Shown: positions 41,142 through 51,064 of the stretch, in pieces
How the letters are laid out: every line of letters starts with the position of its first letter
How positions within the stretch are numbered: the stretch's first letter is position 1
From: JALSRD01 sp964476595
GTDB taxonomy: Bacteria > Desulfobacterota > Desulfobacteria > Desulfobacterales > JALSRD01
Assembly: GCA_964476595.1 (NCBI GenBank)
Contig: CAYZCL010000154.1
Coordinates: forward strand, 1-64,000
Length of the DNA: 64,000 nucleotides
Direction of reading: 5' to 3'
Notes under the pieces: generated by a model
The model's database searches: none
The model's input: only the letters and a program-made list of their open reading frames with translations
What the model was told of the DNA's origin: nothing
Translations under genes and position numbers: made by a program

Positions 41142-41966
41142 ATGAGTGAAGGAACCGTCGCCCATCGCCGCAGGCCCGCCTGGCGCACCTTGATCCGGTC
41201 GCCGTGGATGGACGTTCTGCAGTACGCCTTGGTGCTGGCCGGCGTGGCCTGGTTCTTTGCGCGCGGCACCACCCGCATGGGTTACAACTGGCAGTGGTAC
41301 CAGGTGCCGCAGTACATCTTCCGGGTGGTCGACGGGCATTTCCAGGCCGGCCCCCTGTGGGACGGCCTGATAGTGACCCTGCGCATATCGGGGATCAGCC
41401 TCCTGCTGGCCTTCCTCATCGGGCTGGTCACCGCCCTGGCGCGGCTGTCCCACTCTTTCGTGGCGCAGACCTGTGCCCGGCTCTACCTGGAGCTGATCCG
41501 CAACACGCCCCTGCTGATCCAGATCTTCTTCATCTACTTCGTGCTGGGACCGGTGCTGGGCCTGAGCCGCTTTCCCTCGGCGGTGCTGGCCCTGAGCCTC
41601 TTCGAGGGCGCCTACGCCTCGGAGATCCTGCGGGCCGGCATCGTTTCCATTCACCGTGGACAGTGGGAGGCGGCCTACAGCCTGGGACTCGGCACGTTCG
41701 ATATCTACCGCGACATCATCATGCCCCAGGCCATCCGGCGCATCCTGCCGCCGCTGACCAGCCAGGCCATTTCGCTGGTCAAGGACTCGGCCCTGGTGAG
41801 CACCATCGCCATCTACGACCTGACCATGCAGGCCCAGGCCGTGATATCGGAAACCTTCCTGACTTTCGAGCTGTGGTTCACGGTGGCCGGTATGTACCTG
41901 ATGGTCACCGTGACGCTGTCGCTGGTCGTCAACATCATGGAAAACCGGCTGCGGGTGGTCGGTTGA
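41142..41966 (+). CDS. Polar amino acid-type ABC transporter permease 1
   Basis: 274 residues. About six hydrophobic helices, with the HisM/GlnP/AapQ loop: LELIRNTPLLIQIFFIYFVLG early, and EAAYSLGLGTFDIYRDIIMPQAIRRILPP, the EAA motif that docks on the ATPase. It makes one half of a heterodimeric inner-membrane channel with the permease at 43715. First gene of its operon (permease-ATPase-binding protein-permease-amidohydrolase). Confidence 0.9.
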   Translation: MSEGTVAHRRRPAWRTLIRSPWMDVLQYALVLAGVAWFFARGTTRMGYNWQWYQVPQYIFRVVDGHFQAGPLWDGLIVTLRISGISLLLAFLIGLVTALARLSHSFVAQTCARLYLELIRNTPLLIQIFFIYFVLGPVLGLSRFPSAVLALSLFEGAYASEILRAGIVSIHRGQWEAAYSLGLGTFDIYRDIIMPQAIRRILPPLTSQAISLVKDSALVSTIAIYDLTMQAQAVISETFLTFELWFTVAGMYLMVTVTLSLVVNIMENRLRVVG

Positions 41967-41991
41967 ACGAAACGCATTTTTCAGGAGCATC

Positions 41992-42744
<753 letters not shown>

Positions 42745-42805
42745 GGGCCGCCGGCGGGTTCGATTTATCTGTTTCATTTCACCTATCAGCGAAAGGAGGC
42801 GTGGT

Positions 42806-43636
42806 ATGAAGAAGAGGCGAACCTGGCCGGTAATCCTGGCGGTGGTGTTGAGTCTGAGCCTGAGCGGAGCGGCCCTGGCCGGCAAGCTGCAGCAGCAGCT
42901 GGTCCAGGAGAGCACCATCGAACACATCATGAAGCGCGGTGTCATGCGGGTGGGCATGGACACCTTCGTGCCCTGGGCCATGAAGGACAAGACCGGCAAG
43001 TTCATCGGCTTCGAGATCGACGTCGCCACCCAGCTGGCCAAGGACATGGGCGTCAAGGTGGAGTTCGTGCCCACCAAGTGGGCCGGGATCATCCCGGCGC
43101 TGCTGACCGGAAAGTTCGACGTCATCATCGGCGGCATGGGCATCCGGCCCAAGCGCGCGCTGAAGGTCAATTTCACGCTGCCCTACGACTACTCGGGTAT
43201 GTCCATCGTGGCCAGCAAGAAACTGGCCGCCGGCTTCCACTCGCTGGCGGACTTCAACAAGCCCGACGTGCAGATCGCCTGCAAGCTGGGCACCACGGCC
43301 GCCATGGCCGCCAAGAAGTTCATTCCCAAGGCCAAGCTGCGCCTCTTCGACGACGAGACCCAGGCTTACCAGGAACTGCGCAACGGCAACGTGCACGCCG
43401 TGGTGGGATCGGCGCCGCGGCCGGCCTTCGAGGCCGTCACCTACCCGGAAACGCTCTTCATGCCGCTGAAGGAAAATTTCACCAAGGAGCCCATCGCATT
43501 CGCCCTGCGCAAGGGCGACTTCGACACGCTGACCTTTTTCAACAGCTGGATCATCCTCAAGACCGACACCGGCTGGCTCAAGGAGCGCCACCACTACTGG
43601 TTCGAGACCCGCGACTGGGCCGGCAAACTGGAGTAG
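42806..43636 (+). CDS. Family 3 periplasmic substrate-binding protein
   Basis: 276 residues. Signal peptide 1-26 (SLSLSGAALA). Ligand-binding fold with RVGMDTFVPWAMKDKTGKFIGFEIDVA, DVIIGGMGIRPKRA and GTTAAMAA. The Arg in RPKR and the Asp region near VVGSAPRP would bind the alpha-amino and carboxyl groups in amino acid binders. Aromatic and tryptophan residues (FVPWAMKD) might favour a methylated ammonium ligand, but this cannot be settled by reading. Very strong ribosome site AAAGGAGG, fitting a highly expressed binding protein. Confidence 0.9.
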   Translation: MKKRRTWPVILAVVLSLSLSGAALAGKLQQQLVQESTIEHIMKRGVMRVGMDTFVPWAMKDKTGKFIGFEIDVATQLAKDMGVKVEFVPTKWAGIIPALLTGKFDVIIGGMGIRPKRALKVNFTLPYDYSGMSIVASKKLAAGFHSLADFNKPDVQIACKLGTTAAMAAKKFIPKAKLRLFDDETQAYQELRNGNVHAVVGSAPRPAFEAVTYPETLFMPLKENFTKEPIAFALRKGDFDTLTFFNSWIILKTDTGWLKERHHYWFETRDWAGKLE

Positions 43637-43646
43637 CCGCCCCGAT

Positions 43647-43682
43647 GCCCGCGGGCCGGCGTCCCCTCGCCGGCCCACGGGC
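43647..43682 (+). repeat. Very stable hairpin after the binding-protein gene
   Basis: GCCCG (43647-43651) plus GGGCCGGCG (43653-43661) pair with CGCCGGCCC (43668-43676) plus CGGGC (43678-43682), giving 14 base pairs with one C-A mismatch. There is no T-run. Such hairpins commonly protect the abundant binding-protein part of the mRNA and lower expression of the downstream permease. Confidence 0.6.
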
Positions 43683-43714
43683 CGTTTCATGGAACGCCCC
43701 GGGAAGAATTGCGC

Positions 43715-44599
43715 GTGTATCGTAAGAAGACCCGCATAACGGCCCTGGACCTGGTGCTCATGGCGCTCATCCTGGCCGTGCTGAGCTACATCGGCTACCG
43801 CCTGACGGTGAAGCTCAACTACAAGTGGAACTGGCCGGCCATCCCGCGCTACCTGCTCTACTACAGCAGCGAGCACCACGCCTGGATGTCGGGCATCCTG
43901 CTCGAGGGCCTGTACACCACCATCCGCCTGAGCGTCTGGGCCACCCTGATCGCGGCGCTGCTGGGCCTGGTCACCGGCATCATGCGCGCCACCGGCGGCC
44001 TGTTCAGCCGCATGATGGCCCGCACTTACGTGGAGCTGATCCGCAACGTGCCCCCGCTGGTGCTGGTCTTCATCTTCTACTTCTTCTTCAGCGCCCAGAT
44101 CATGCCCCTGCTGGGCGTGGAGGATTTCATCCGCTCGCGCTCCCCGGCCGCCCAGCGCTGGCTGGCGGTGTTTTTCGCCACGCCGGATGTCTTCAGCGCC
44201 TTTCTCTCGGGCACCATCACGGTGGCCGTTTTCCAAGGGGCCTACATTACCGAGATCGTGCGTGCCGGGATCCAGTCCATCGAGCGGGGACAGTGGGAGG
44301 CGGCTTACGCTCTGGGCCTTTCGTGGCCCCGGCAGATGTGGGATGTGGTGCTGCCCCAGGCCCTGCGGCGCATCCTGCCGGCCTTGGCCAACGAGTTCAT
44401 CAACACCATCAAGTACTCCGCCATCGTTTCCATCATCTCCATCCAGGAACTCACCTTCCAGGGCATGCAGATCATGGCCAGCACCCAGATGACCATCGAA
44501 GTGTGGCTGGTGGTCACCGCCATGTACCTGGTGCTCTGCCTGGTGCTGTCGGTGGGGGTGCAGTGGCTGGAGCAGCGCCTGGCCCGCAGCGATGCCTGA
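43715..44599 (+). CDS. Polar amino acid-type ABC transporter permease 2
   Basis: 294 residues from GTG 43715; an in-frame TTG at 43709 is an alternative. Helical, with VELIRNVPPLVLVFIFYFFF and the EAA loop EAAYALGLSWPRQMWDVVLPQALRRILPA. It is the second half of the heterodimeric channel with the permease at 41142. It is separated from the binding-protein gene by a strong hairpin, which would lower its dosage. Next gene starts 10 bp downstream. Confidence 0.9.
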   Translation: MYRKKTRITALDLVLMALILAVLSYIGYRLTVKLNYKWNWPAIPRYLLYYSSEHHAWMSGILLEGLYTTIRLSVWATLIAALLGLVTGIMRATGGLFSRMMARTYVELIRNVPPLVLVFIFYFFFSAQIMPLLGVEDFIRSRSPAAQRWLAVFFATPDVFSAFLSGTITVAVFQGAYITEIVRAGIQSIERGQWEAAYALGLSWPRQMWDVVLPQALRRILPALANEFINTIKYSAIVSIISIQELTFQGMQIMASTQMTIEVWLVVTAMYLVLCLVLSVGVQWLEQRLARSDA

Positions 44600-44608
44600 C
44601 GGGGCCGC

Positions 44609-45853
44609 ATGGCGGCGGCCATGGCACTGCTGATCCGGGCCCGCCGGCTGCTGGAGGTGCGGCGGGGCGAGATGCTGCCCGACCCGCTGGTGGCCGTCGC
44701 CGACGGCCGCGTCCGCGAGATCCTCCCCGGTGCGCCGGCGCCGGACCCGTCGTCGGGGCGCCGGGTGCTGACGTTTCCCGACGGCTGTGTTCTTCCCGGC
44801 CTGGTCAACACCCACCTGCACCTATGCGCCCCCTCGCGGGGAATTCCCTTTCATCGGCCGCAGTCCGACCATGCGGCCCTGCGGTGGGCCATGCGCAACG
44901 CCCGGACCGAGCTGCTAAGCGGCGTGACCACCGCCCGCGACTGCGGCGACCAGAACGGCGTGCTCTTCCGGCTGCGCCGGGTCGCGGCCGCCGGTGTGTG
45001 CCGCGCCCCCCGCCTGCTGCTGTGCGGTCCGCCGCTGACGCGTCCCGGAGGCCATGCCCACTTCCTGGGCGGCGCGGTCAGGGGTCCCGAAGGCGTGGCG
45101 CAGGCCGTGCGGTCGCACCTTGCGGCCGGCGCCGATTTCATCAAGCTGATCGTCACCGGCGGCGGCACGCCGGGCACCGACCCGGCCCGCGCCTACTACG
45201 ACGCCGGCGAGATCGCCGCCGCCGTCCGGACCGCCCACGACTGCGGCAGACCCGTGGCCGCCCACTGCCGGGGCACCCCCGGCATCCGCCTGGCCACCGC
45301 CGCCGGGGTGGACCACATCGAGCACGCCTGTTTCGAACAGCCCGACGGCCGGCTGCGTTTCGACGCCCGGGTGGCCGCACAGATGGCCGCCGCCGGCGTG
45401 GCCGTCACCCCCACCATCCAGCTCTACCGCGACATGCTCGCCGCCCTGGAAAAAAAGCGCCTTTCGACCGGCCTGGACGCGGCCGAGCGCCGGCTGCTGG
45501 CCCGCCTGCCCGACACCATCTCGCGGAAATTTGCCGCCCTGCGCGAGTTTCGCCGGTTCGGCATAACCTGTTTGGCCGGCAACGACGCCGGCCTGCCGCA
45601 TACCGGTTTCGGCCGCCTGTGGCGGGAACTCGAGGCCATGACGGCCGGCGGCCTGACGCCCCTGGAAGCCATCCGCTCAGCCACCCTGACCGCCGCCCGC
45701 GCCCTGCGCCTCGCCGGGGAAGCCGGATCCCTGGCGCCAGGCATGCCGGCCGACCTGATCGTGGTGGATGGCGACCCCCTGAAAGACATTCGCGCCCTGT
45801 CGCGCGTGCGCCTGGTCCTGCAGGCCGGCCGGGTGGTCACCGAACAGCCATGA
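44609..45853 (+). CDS. Metal-dependent amidohydrolase (imidazolonepropionase/Xaa-Pro dipeptidase-like)
   Basis: 414 residues. Metal site: GLVNTHLHLCA (His-x-His), carboxylated-Lys candidate in FIKLIVTGGG, AAHCRG, DHIEHACF, and the catalytic Asp in LAGNDAG. N- and C-terminal strands (DPLVAVADGRVREI; GMPADLIVVDGDPL) form the small beta domain of the family. It follows the transporter after 10 bp, so it probably processes the imported compound in the cytoplasm. Substrates in this family include N-acyl amino acids, dipeptides and imidazolone rings; I cannot choose. Start could also be ATG 44621. Confidence 0.82.
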   Translation: MAAAMALLIRARRLLEVRRGEMLPDPLVAVADGRVREILPGAPAPDPSSGRRVLTFPDGCVLPGLVNTHLHLCAPSRGIPFHRPQSDHAALRWAMRNARTELLSGVTTARDCGDQNGVLFRLRRVAAAGVCRAPRLLLCGPPLTRPGGHAHFLGGAVRGPEGVAQAVRSHLAAGADFIKLIVTGGGTPGTDPARAYYDAGEIAAAVRTAHDCGRPVAAHCRGTPGIRLATAAGVDHIEHACFEQPDGRLRFDARVAAQMAAAGVAVTPTIQLYRDMLAALEKKRLSTGLDAAERRLLARLPDTISRKFAALREFRRFGITCLAGNDAGLPHTGFGRLWRELEAMTAGGLTPLEAIRSATLTAARALRLAGEAGSLAPGMPADLIVVDGDPLKDIRALSRVRLVLQAGRVVTEQP

Positions 45854-46108
45854 CGGGCCTCTCCGAACCCCTTCCGAAACGCATCGCCCCCTCGTGTCCC
45901 GTGTCATCCACGGGCCCGCTGCCCGGCGCATGGCGATGGCAGGCGGCGGTCGGTATGCCTGCGGTTCCGCGGGGCCGCCCGTACCCCAACGGGACCCGGG
46001 CGGAAGCCGTGGCGCCCTGCCGAAGACCGGGGTTGCGTGCGGCCGACCCGCCCAAGGGCCAAAAGGAACTTGTTCCTGCCGGTCTTTCGGTGCTATGACC
46101 TGCCGAGA

Positions 46109-47311
46109 ATGACCGGCCCCGAAAAGAAAATATTCGCCACCCTGTTTTTCTCCATCTTCGCCGCCGTGACCGGCGTGGGCATCGTGGTGCCCCTGCTGCC
46201 GGTCTACGCCCACAGCCTGGGGGCCACGGGGCTGTACATCGGCATGATCTTCGGCGCCTTTTCCCTGTCGCGCACCGTGTTCCTGCCCTATTTCGGCCGC
46301 GTCTCCGACCGCCGTGGCCGCAAGCCCTATATCGTGAGCGGCCTGCTGGCCTACTCGGTGGTGTCGGTGGCCTTCATCTTTTCCAAAAGCGTAGAGAGCC
46401 TGATCGTCATCCGCCTGTTTCACGGGGTGGCCTCGGCCATGATGATGCCGGTCATCCAGGCCTACATCGGCGACATCACCCCCGCCGGCAAAGAGGGGTT
46501 TTCCATGGGCGTGTTCAACATGTCCATGTTCCTGGGGCTCAGCCTGGGGCCGCTCATCGGCGGCGTCATCAAGGACCGCTTCAGCCTGGAGGCGGCCTTC
46601 ATCTGCATGGGGTCGCTGTCGCTGGTGGGATTTCTGCTGAGCATCATCTTCCTGCCGCCCACACGGTCGGAACAGGTGCTGGCCCGCGTCCAGACGCCCA
46701 TGAAACTCAAGGCCCTGATCGCGGATCCCTTCATTTCGGGCCTCTTTTCCTTCCGTTTCGCCTACACGGCCTGCATCGGCATCATCTGGGGGTTCGTACC
46801 CGTTTACGCCGACGCCCGCTTCGGCCTGTCCAGCGCGCTCATCGGCGGGCTGGTGACCACCGGGGTCTTCATCAGCGGGTTGATCCACGTGCCCATGGGC
46901 TACCTGGCCGACCGTTTCAGCCGGGTGAAGCTGGTGGTCGCCGGGGGGCTGCTGGTGGCGGTTTCTGTGTGGGCCTTCGGCTGGGCCAACGGCTTCTACG
47001 GCATGCTGGCGGCCTCGATTTTTTTCGGCCTGGGCGGCGGTGTCTCGAACCCGGCCCTGATGGCCATGAGCGTGCACAAGGGCAGCCAGGCGGCCGCCAT
47101 GGGGTCGGTGATGGCCTACCTCACCATGGCCCACAGCCTGGGCATGCTGGCCGGCTCCCTGCTGGGCGGCATGATGATGGATCTCTTCCAACTGCGCCAA
47201 GCCTTTCTGCTGGGCATGCTCATCATGCTGGCCGGGGTGGGGGCCTTCTACCTGCTCACACGGCTGCGGCCCGCCGTGGTGGCCACCGTGGCCGGAGGAC
47301 CGCAGGCCTGA
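46109..47311 (+). CDS. MFS transporter, drug:H+ antiporter type
   Basis: 400 residues, 12 TM helices. Motif A is present as GRVSDRRGRKP between TM2 and TM3, and the TM5-region GLSLGPLIGG resembles the DHA12 motif C. The family includes TetA, MdtG and YajR-like exporters. The substrate is unknown. I start at ATG 46109; upstream frames would add a non-membrane extension. It is separated by 255 bp from the amidohydrolase and is probably its own transcript. Confidence 0.85.
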   Translation: MTGPEKKIFATLFFSIFAAVTGVGIVVPLLPVYAHSLGATGLYIGMIFGAFSLSRTVFLPYFGRVSDRRGRKPYIVSGLLAYSVVSVAFIFSKSVESLIVIRLFHGVASAMMMPVIQAYIGDITPAGKEGFSMGVFNMSMFLGLSLGPLIGGVIKDRFSLEAAFICMGSLSLVGFLLSIIFLPPTRSEQVLARVQTPMKLKALIADPFISGLFSFRFAYTACIGIIWGFVPVYADARFGLSSALIGGLVTTGVFISGLIHVPMGYLADRFSRVKLVVAGGLLVAVSVWAFGWANGFYGMLAASIFFGLGGGVSNPALMAMSVHKGSQAAAMGSVMAYLTMAHSLGMLAGSLLGGMMMDLFQLRQAFLLGMLIMLAGVGAFYLLTRLRPAVVATVAGGPQA

Positions 47312-47358
47312 ACACCCCCGCGGCGTCTTCGTCCCCGCGCGCGGGCGGGTGCGCCGTG

Positions 47359-48228
47359 CTACAGCGGGTGCAGCAGGCCGTCCAGGCGCAGCGACGGCGG
47401 CAGCGGGCCCAGGTCCGCCTGGACCTTCAGGGCTTCCCGCAGCCCGCTGCTGTCCACCCGGCCTTCGGTCTGCCAGCGCGGCAGGTCGCGCATCAGGGCG
47501 GTCTCGAAAACCGGGGGCGGTATGTCGAAAACCCGGCTGCCCAGCGCAATGGTGTCCGCCGGGCACTCCGCGATGGAGCGGCAGGACCGGCGGAAGGCGT
47601 CCATGAGCCCGGCGGCCAGTTCCGTTTCGCGCCGCAGCCACCCCTGCTCGGCCAGGATGATGCCCCACTGGTAGCGGGGGTAGTAGTCGGCCACCCGGTC
47701 GATGACCCGCCAGAGTCCCCGGTGCTCTCCCAGGCTCAGCTGGGGCTCTACCACGAAGGCGGCGTCCACGCGCCCGCTTTCGAACACCTCCGGTTTCCCG
47801 TAGTCGCCGCCCAGCGGCACCAGCCGCACGTCGCGGTCCGGGTCGATGCCGTGGGCCCGCAGCATCCTGCGGATGAAATACGTATCGCAGCTGCCGGTCG
47901 ACAGGATGCCGATGCGGCAGCCCGCCAGGTGGGCGGTGCCGGCGACGCCGGGTCGCGCCGCCAGGTAGTGGTCCAGCCGCTGGAAGACGCTGCTGCCCAC
48001 GATCCTGGCCTGCAGCCCGCCCTGCAGAGCCGCCAGGAAAGGCGGCAGGCCCATCTCGCCGATGTGGACGCGGCCGTCGGCCACCGCGCGCGCCAGCTCG
48101 GGTCCGCCGTGGGCGTACCAGACCCGCAGGTCGATGCCCCGGTCGGCGAAAAAACCCCGTTCGATGCCCCAGTAGAGCGGGAAGCGCTCCATCCAGAAGG
48201 AGGGCGCGCCCCAGATGACCCTGCGCAA
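47359..48228 (-). CDS. NMT1/THI5-like binding-fold protein without signal peptide
   Basis: 289 residues from TTG 48228, which has AGGGAG eight bases upstream. The body is an SsuA/NMT1-type binding fold: FPLYWGIERGFFADRGIDLRV, DGRVHIGEMGLPPF, GILSTGSCDTYFIRR and DAAFVVEPQ. No signal peptide or lipobox is visible with this or the longer ATG start, and no permease or ATPase adjoins it. That points to a cytoplasmic enzyme or sensor of this fold (as in THI5-like pyrimidine synthases) rather than a transporter component, but the reaction is unknown. Confidence 0.72.
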   Translation of the reverse strand: MRRVIWGAPSFWMERFPLYWGIERGFFADRGIDLRVWYAHGGPELARAVADGRVHIGEMGLPPFLAALQGGLQARIVGSSVFQRLDHYLAARPGVAGTAHLAGCRIGILSTGSCDTYFIRRMLRAHGIDPDRDVRLVPLGGDYGKPEVFESGRVDAAFVVEPQLSLGEHRGLWRVIDRVADYYPRYQWGIILAEQGWLRRETELAAGLMDAFRRSCRSIAECPADTIALGSRVFDIPPPVFETALMRDLPRWQTEGRVDSSGLREALKVQADLGPLPPSLRLDGLLHPL

Positions 48229-48316
48229 CGTGCGTCTCCCTGCGTGGGGGTTCCGGAAAGGGCGCCCGCACACGTGCGGACGCCGGCCGCGTCGTTTTTT
48301 CCCGGTGGCGTCGGGA

Positions 48317-48340
48317 AGCGGGATCTGCTACAATCCCGCT
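48317..48340. repeat. Perfect 8-bp inverted repeat beyond the EpmA gene end
   Basis: AGCGGGAT (48317-48324) and ATCCCGCT (48333-48340) pair exactly around eight bases. It lies directly after the stop of the minus-strand epmA gene. There is no T-run on that strand, so factor-independent termination is doubtful. Confidence 0.4.
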
Positions 48341-48341
48341 G

Positions 48342-49277
48342 TCAGAGCATTTCCGGTGTGAAAGCGACCACGTCGTCGATGCGCCCCGCGTCGGCCATCA
48401 GCATCACCAGCCGGTCCAGGCCCAGGGCGTTGCCGGTGCAGGGCGGCAGGTGCGCCACGTCCGAAAGGAATTTTTCGGGCAGCGGGTAGCGCGCGGCGCC
48501 CATGGCTGTCCGCCGCCGCCGTTCCTGTGCGAAGCGTCGCCGCTGTTGCCCGGCGTCGGTCAGTTCGCTGAAGGCGTTGCACAGCTCGACGCCGACGATG
48601 TAGAGTTCGAAGCGTTCGGCCAGTGAGGGGTCTTGCGGCTTGAGCCGCGCCAGGGCCCCGCGCGCGGCCGGGTAGTCGTAGAGGAAACAGGGGCGCCCGA
48701 AACCCAGGTGCGGTTCGATGCGCTCAACCATCAGCCGGTCGAAGGTGTCGTCGGACAGGGCCGCCTCGGCCGTGGTGTCCGTGTAGCGGTCGAAGGCCTC
48801 ACGCACCGACAGGCGCCGCCAGTCGCCCGCCAGGTCCACCTCGCAGCCCCGGCAGCGCAGGCGGCCGGCCTTTCCCAGCGCCCCGGCCACGTGGCGGATG
48901 AGTGCTTCGCACTGCGTCATCATGTGCCGGTAGTCCCGGCCGGCGGTGTACCACTCCAGCAGGGTGAACTCGGGCAGGTGCCTTTTGCCGCGTTCGCGTG
49001 CGCGGAAACAATGACAGATCTGGAAGATGCGTTCGTAGCCGGCCGCCAGCAGCCGCTTCATGCACAACTCGGGTGACGTGTGCAGGAACCAGTCCCCCGC
49101 GGGTGGCGCCTCGATGTGCAGTTCGGGCGCCGGCGCCGGGATGCGCAGGGGCGTGTCCACCTCCAGGTAGCCGTGGGCCAGGAAAAAATCCCGTACCGCC
49201 TGCAGCACCCGTGCGCGCAGTACCAGCTGCGGCCGTTTGGCGGCCAGCGCCCGTCGTTCTTTTTCGGTGTCAGGCAT
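48342..49277 (-). CDS. epmA: EF-P lysine lysyltransferase EpmA (GenX/PoxA)
   Basis: 311 residues, a class II lysyl-tRNA-synthetase catalytic core without the N-terminal anticodon-binding domain. Motif 2 region: HTSPELCMKRLLAAGYERIFQIC and FRARERGKRHLPEFTLLEWY. Motif 3: GNALGLDRLVML. Length agrees with E. coli EpmA (325). EpmA attaches beta-lysine to elongation factor P. The usual partner genes efp and epmB are not in this window. I start at ATG 49277; the longer upstream frame is low-complexity. Confidence 0.9.
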   Translation of the reverse strand: MPDTEKERRALAAKRPQLVLRARVLQAVRDFFLAHGYLEVDTPLRIPAPAPELHIEAPPAGDWFLHTSPELCMKRLLAAGYERIFQICHCFRARERGKRHLPEFTLLEWYTAGRDYRHMMTQCEALIRHVAGALGKAGRLRCRGCEVDLAGDWRRLSVREAFDRYTDTTAEAALSDDTFDRLMVERIEPHLGFGRPCFLYDYPAARGALARLKPQDPSLAERFELYIVGVELCNAFSELTDAGQQRRRFAQERRRRTAMGAARYPLPEKFLSDVAHLPPCTGNALGLDRLVMLMADAGRIDDVVAFTPEML

Positions 49278-49450
49278 TTTGCGTGCTTTACTCCTGTACC
49301 GGGAGCGGGAATCCGCCGCCGGCCGTCGGGCAGGCCGATCCCCGTGTTCGAACCGTTCCGAGCGGTTCGCCGGGCGCCCCGTGCCGGGGTGGCGCTGCAT
49401 CCCGCCACCGCGAAGCGGGTACCTCAATTCTTTATTTGGGAGTCGTTATC

Positions 49451-50455
49451 GTGTATCTCGCCCGTCGCAACATCAACGGCCGGCCACGTTACTTCATCGC
49501 CGAATCCTACCGCAGCGGCCGGGAACTGGCAAGCCGGGACCTGGTGGACCTGGGGCCCGACCCGGAGGACTTCATCGTCTATCCCGGCGGCAACGCTTAC
49601 TACATCCACGAGGCGGTCGGCGAAAAGCTCCTGGAGCGCGGCGTGGACCCCGACCTGGACGAACTGGACCGCATCTTCCTGCCTTTCATCCGGCCGGAGA
49701 TCCGCCGCATCATCGACCCGCTGCGCGAACGCGCCAGGGCCATGAATCCGGCCGCGCGCCTGAGCCCCGCGCAGGTGGAGGAACTCGACGCCCAGCTGCA
49801 CGTTTTCGACAAGCGGCGGGTGCACTTCCTGCGTTTCGGTCAGATGGAGCAGGACAACGTCGGCCGGCTGCCGCCGGCCCTGCTCCGGCGCTTCTACCGC
49901 AAGTCGCGCGACGAGATCGAGCAGGATTTCATGGCCATGGAGCACATTCTCAAGGAGCGTGAGATCAAGATCTACGTTTACGTGATCTTCGACCTGCAGC
50001 GCTTCTTCACGCGGCACTTCGCGCGCAGCGCCCCGCAGCTGCTGGACCAGGAGGAGGTCGACCGCCGCCTCATCGACGAGATCTGCCGCCTCAACCTGGT
50101 GCTCTTTCCGGAGCAGCGCCGCCGCGGGTCGCGCCTGCACGAGTACATGCAGCGCTACCTGTGCATGTACTTCGACCACGAGTACGCCGGCGCCTCGCTC
50201 ATGGCGGACTACCTGCGGGAGTTCATGAACCGCCACCGCGCCCACTTCCGGCCCGCCGCCGGCCCTTCGGTCAGCGACGAGAAGGCGCAGCGCGTCTTCG
50301 GCGTCGGCGGGGAAGAGCTGCGCGCCATGAGCCGGCGCGAGCTCATCCGGCGTTACCGCCGCCTGGCCCGCCGTCACCACCCCGACCACGGCGGCAGCCA
50401 CGAGAAGTTCGTGGAACTCAACGATGTCTTCCAGAGCCTGATCCGGCGCAAGTAA
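49451..50455 (+). CDS. Protein with C-terminal J domain, unknown N-terminal domain
   Basis: 334 residues. The first 250 residues are alpha-helical, charged and of no family I can name (YFIAESYRSG, LDELDRIFLPFIRPEIRRIID). The last 60 residues are a J domain with the HPD tripeptide (LARRHHPDHGGSHEKFVELNDVFQSL), which stimulates a DnaK/Hsp70 ATPase. Having the J domain at the C-terminus is typical of specialised co-chaperones (DjlA-like). Start GTG 49451 follows GGGAG. It stands alone between epmA (divergent) and aroK (convergent). Confidence 0.8.
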   Translation: MYLARRNINGRPRYFIAESYRSGRELASRDLVDLGPDPEDFIVYPGGNAYYIHEAVGEKLLERGVDPDLDELDRIFLPFIRPEIRRIIDPLRERARAMNPAARLSPAQVEELDAQLHVFDKRRVHFLRFGQMEQDNVGRLPPALLRRFYRKSRDEIEQDFMAMEHILKEREIKIYVYVIFDLQRFFTRHFARSAPQLLDQEEVDRRLIDEICRLNLVLFPEQRRRGSRLHEYMQRYLCMYFDHEYAGASLMADYLREFMNRHRAHFRPAAGPSVSDEKAQRVFGVGGEELRAMSRRELIRRYRRLARRHHPDHGGSHEKFVELNDVFQSLIRRK

Positions 50456-50542
50456 CCCCGGCCGCGGTCTGCGGGGGGGGCGCTTTGCAACGGCGGCGGC
50501 GCACCGGCGGACGGATGTCGGCCTGCCGCCGGGCATGGCCGC

Positions 50543-51064
50543 TCAGGCGCGGCCGGCGGGCGGGGTGCGCGCGATGATCGCATCGCAGACCTGCTCCTGG
50601 GTCAGGCCATCGCATTTTACCGTCACGTCCGCATACCGCTCGTAGAGCCCCATGCGTTCCCGAAACAGGTCGGCGAGACTTTGTCCGGGCCGCCTGGCGA
50701 TGCCGCGGGTGTCGAAATCGCCGATACGGGATGTCAGGGTGTCCAGGTGCACGTCGAGGAAAACGATGGTGCCCGTCACCCCGAGGTGGGCCATGGCGCG
50801 GCGGCTGTACACCGCGCTGCCGCCGGTGGCGATGACGTGGCGGGCGAGCCGCAGGCTCAGGATGACGCGCGCCTCGATCCGGCGCAGCGCGGCGTGCCCG
50901 TCTGCGTCCACGATGTCCTGCAGCGTACGGCGTTGCGAAGTCTGGATCAGCACGTCCGTGTCCACGAAGCCGCGGCCGGTTTTCTTGGCCAGGATGACGC
51001 CCACGGTGCTCTTGCCCGAGCCCGGCATGCCGATCAGAACCAGGTTGGAGGCCTTTTCACGCAT
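50543..51064 (-). CDS. aroK: Shikimate kinase
   Basis: 173 residues. P-loop GMPGSGKST (12-20), shikimate-binding DTDVLI and RRIEARV regions, ATGGSAV (family GGG slightly changed to GGS), and a lid with RPGQSLADLFRERMGLYE. It phosphorylates shikimate in aromatic amino acid synthesis. The lid and GGS differences from standard AroK could indicate a relaxed kinase, but the length and motifs fit. It faces the J-domain gene and diverges from the long leader of tdh. Confidence 0.87.
   Translation of the reverse strand: MREKASNLVLIGMPGSGKSTVGVILAKKTGRGFVDTDVLIQTSQRRTLQDIVDADGHAALRRIEARVILSLRLARHVIATGGSAVYSRRAMAHLGVTGTIVFLDVHLDTLTSRIGDFDTRGIARRPGQSLADLFRERMGLYERYADVTVKCDGLTQEQVCDAIIARTPPAGRA

Noticed and set aside
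45677..48271. 864-codon open frame on the minus strand
   Set aside because: It covers the amidohydrolase and MFS genes, which have clear motifs on the plus strand; no motif is seen in the minus reading there.
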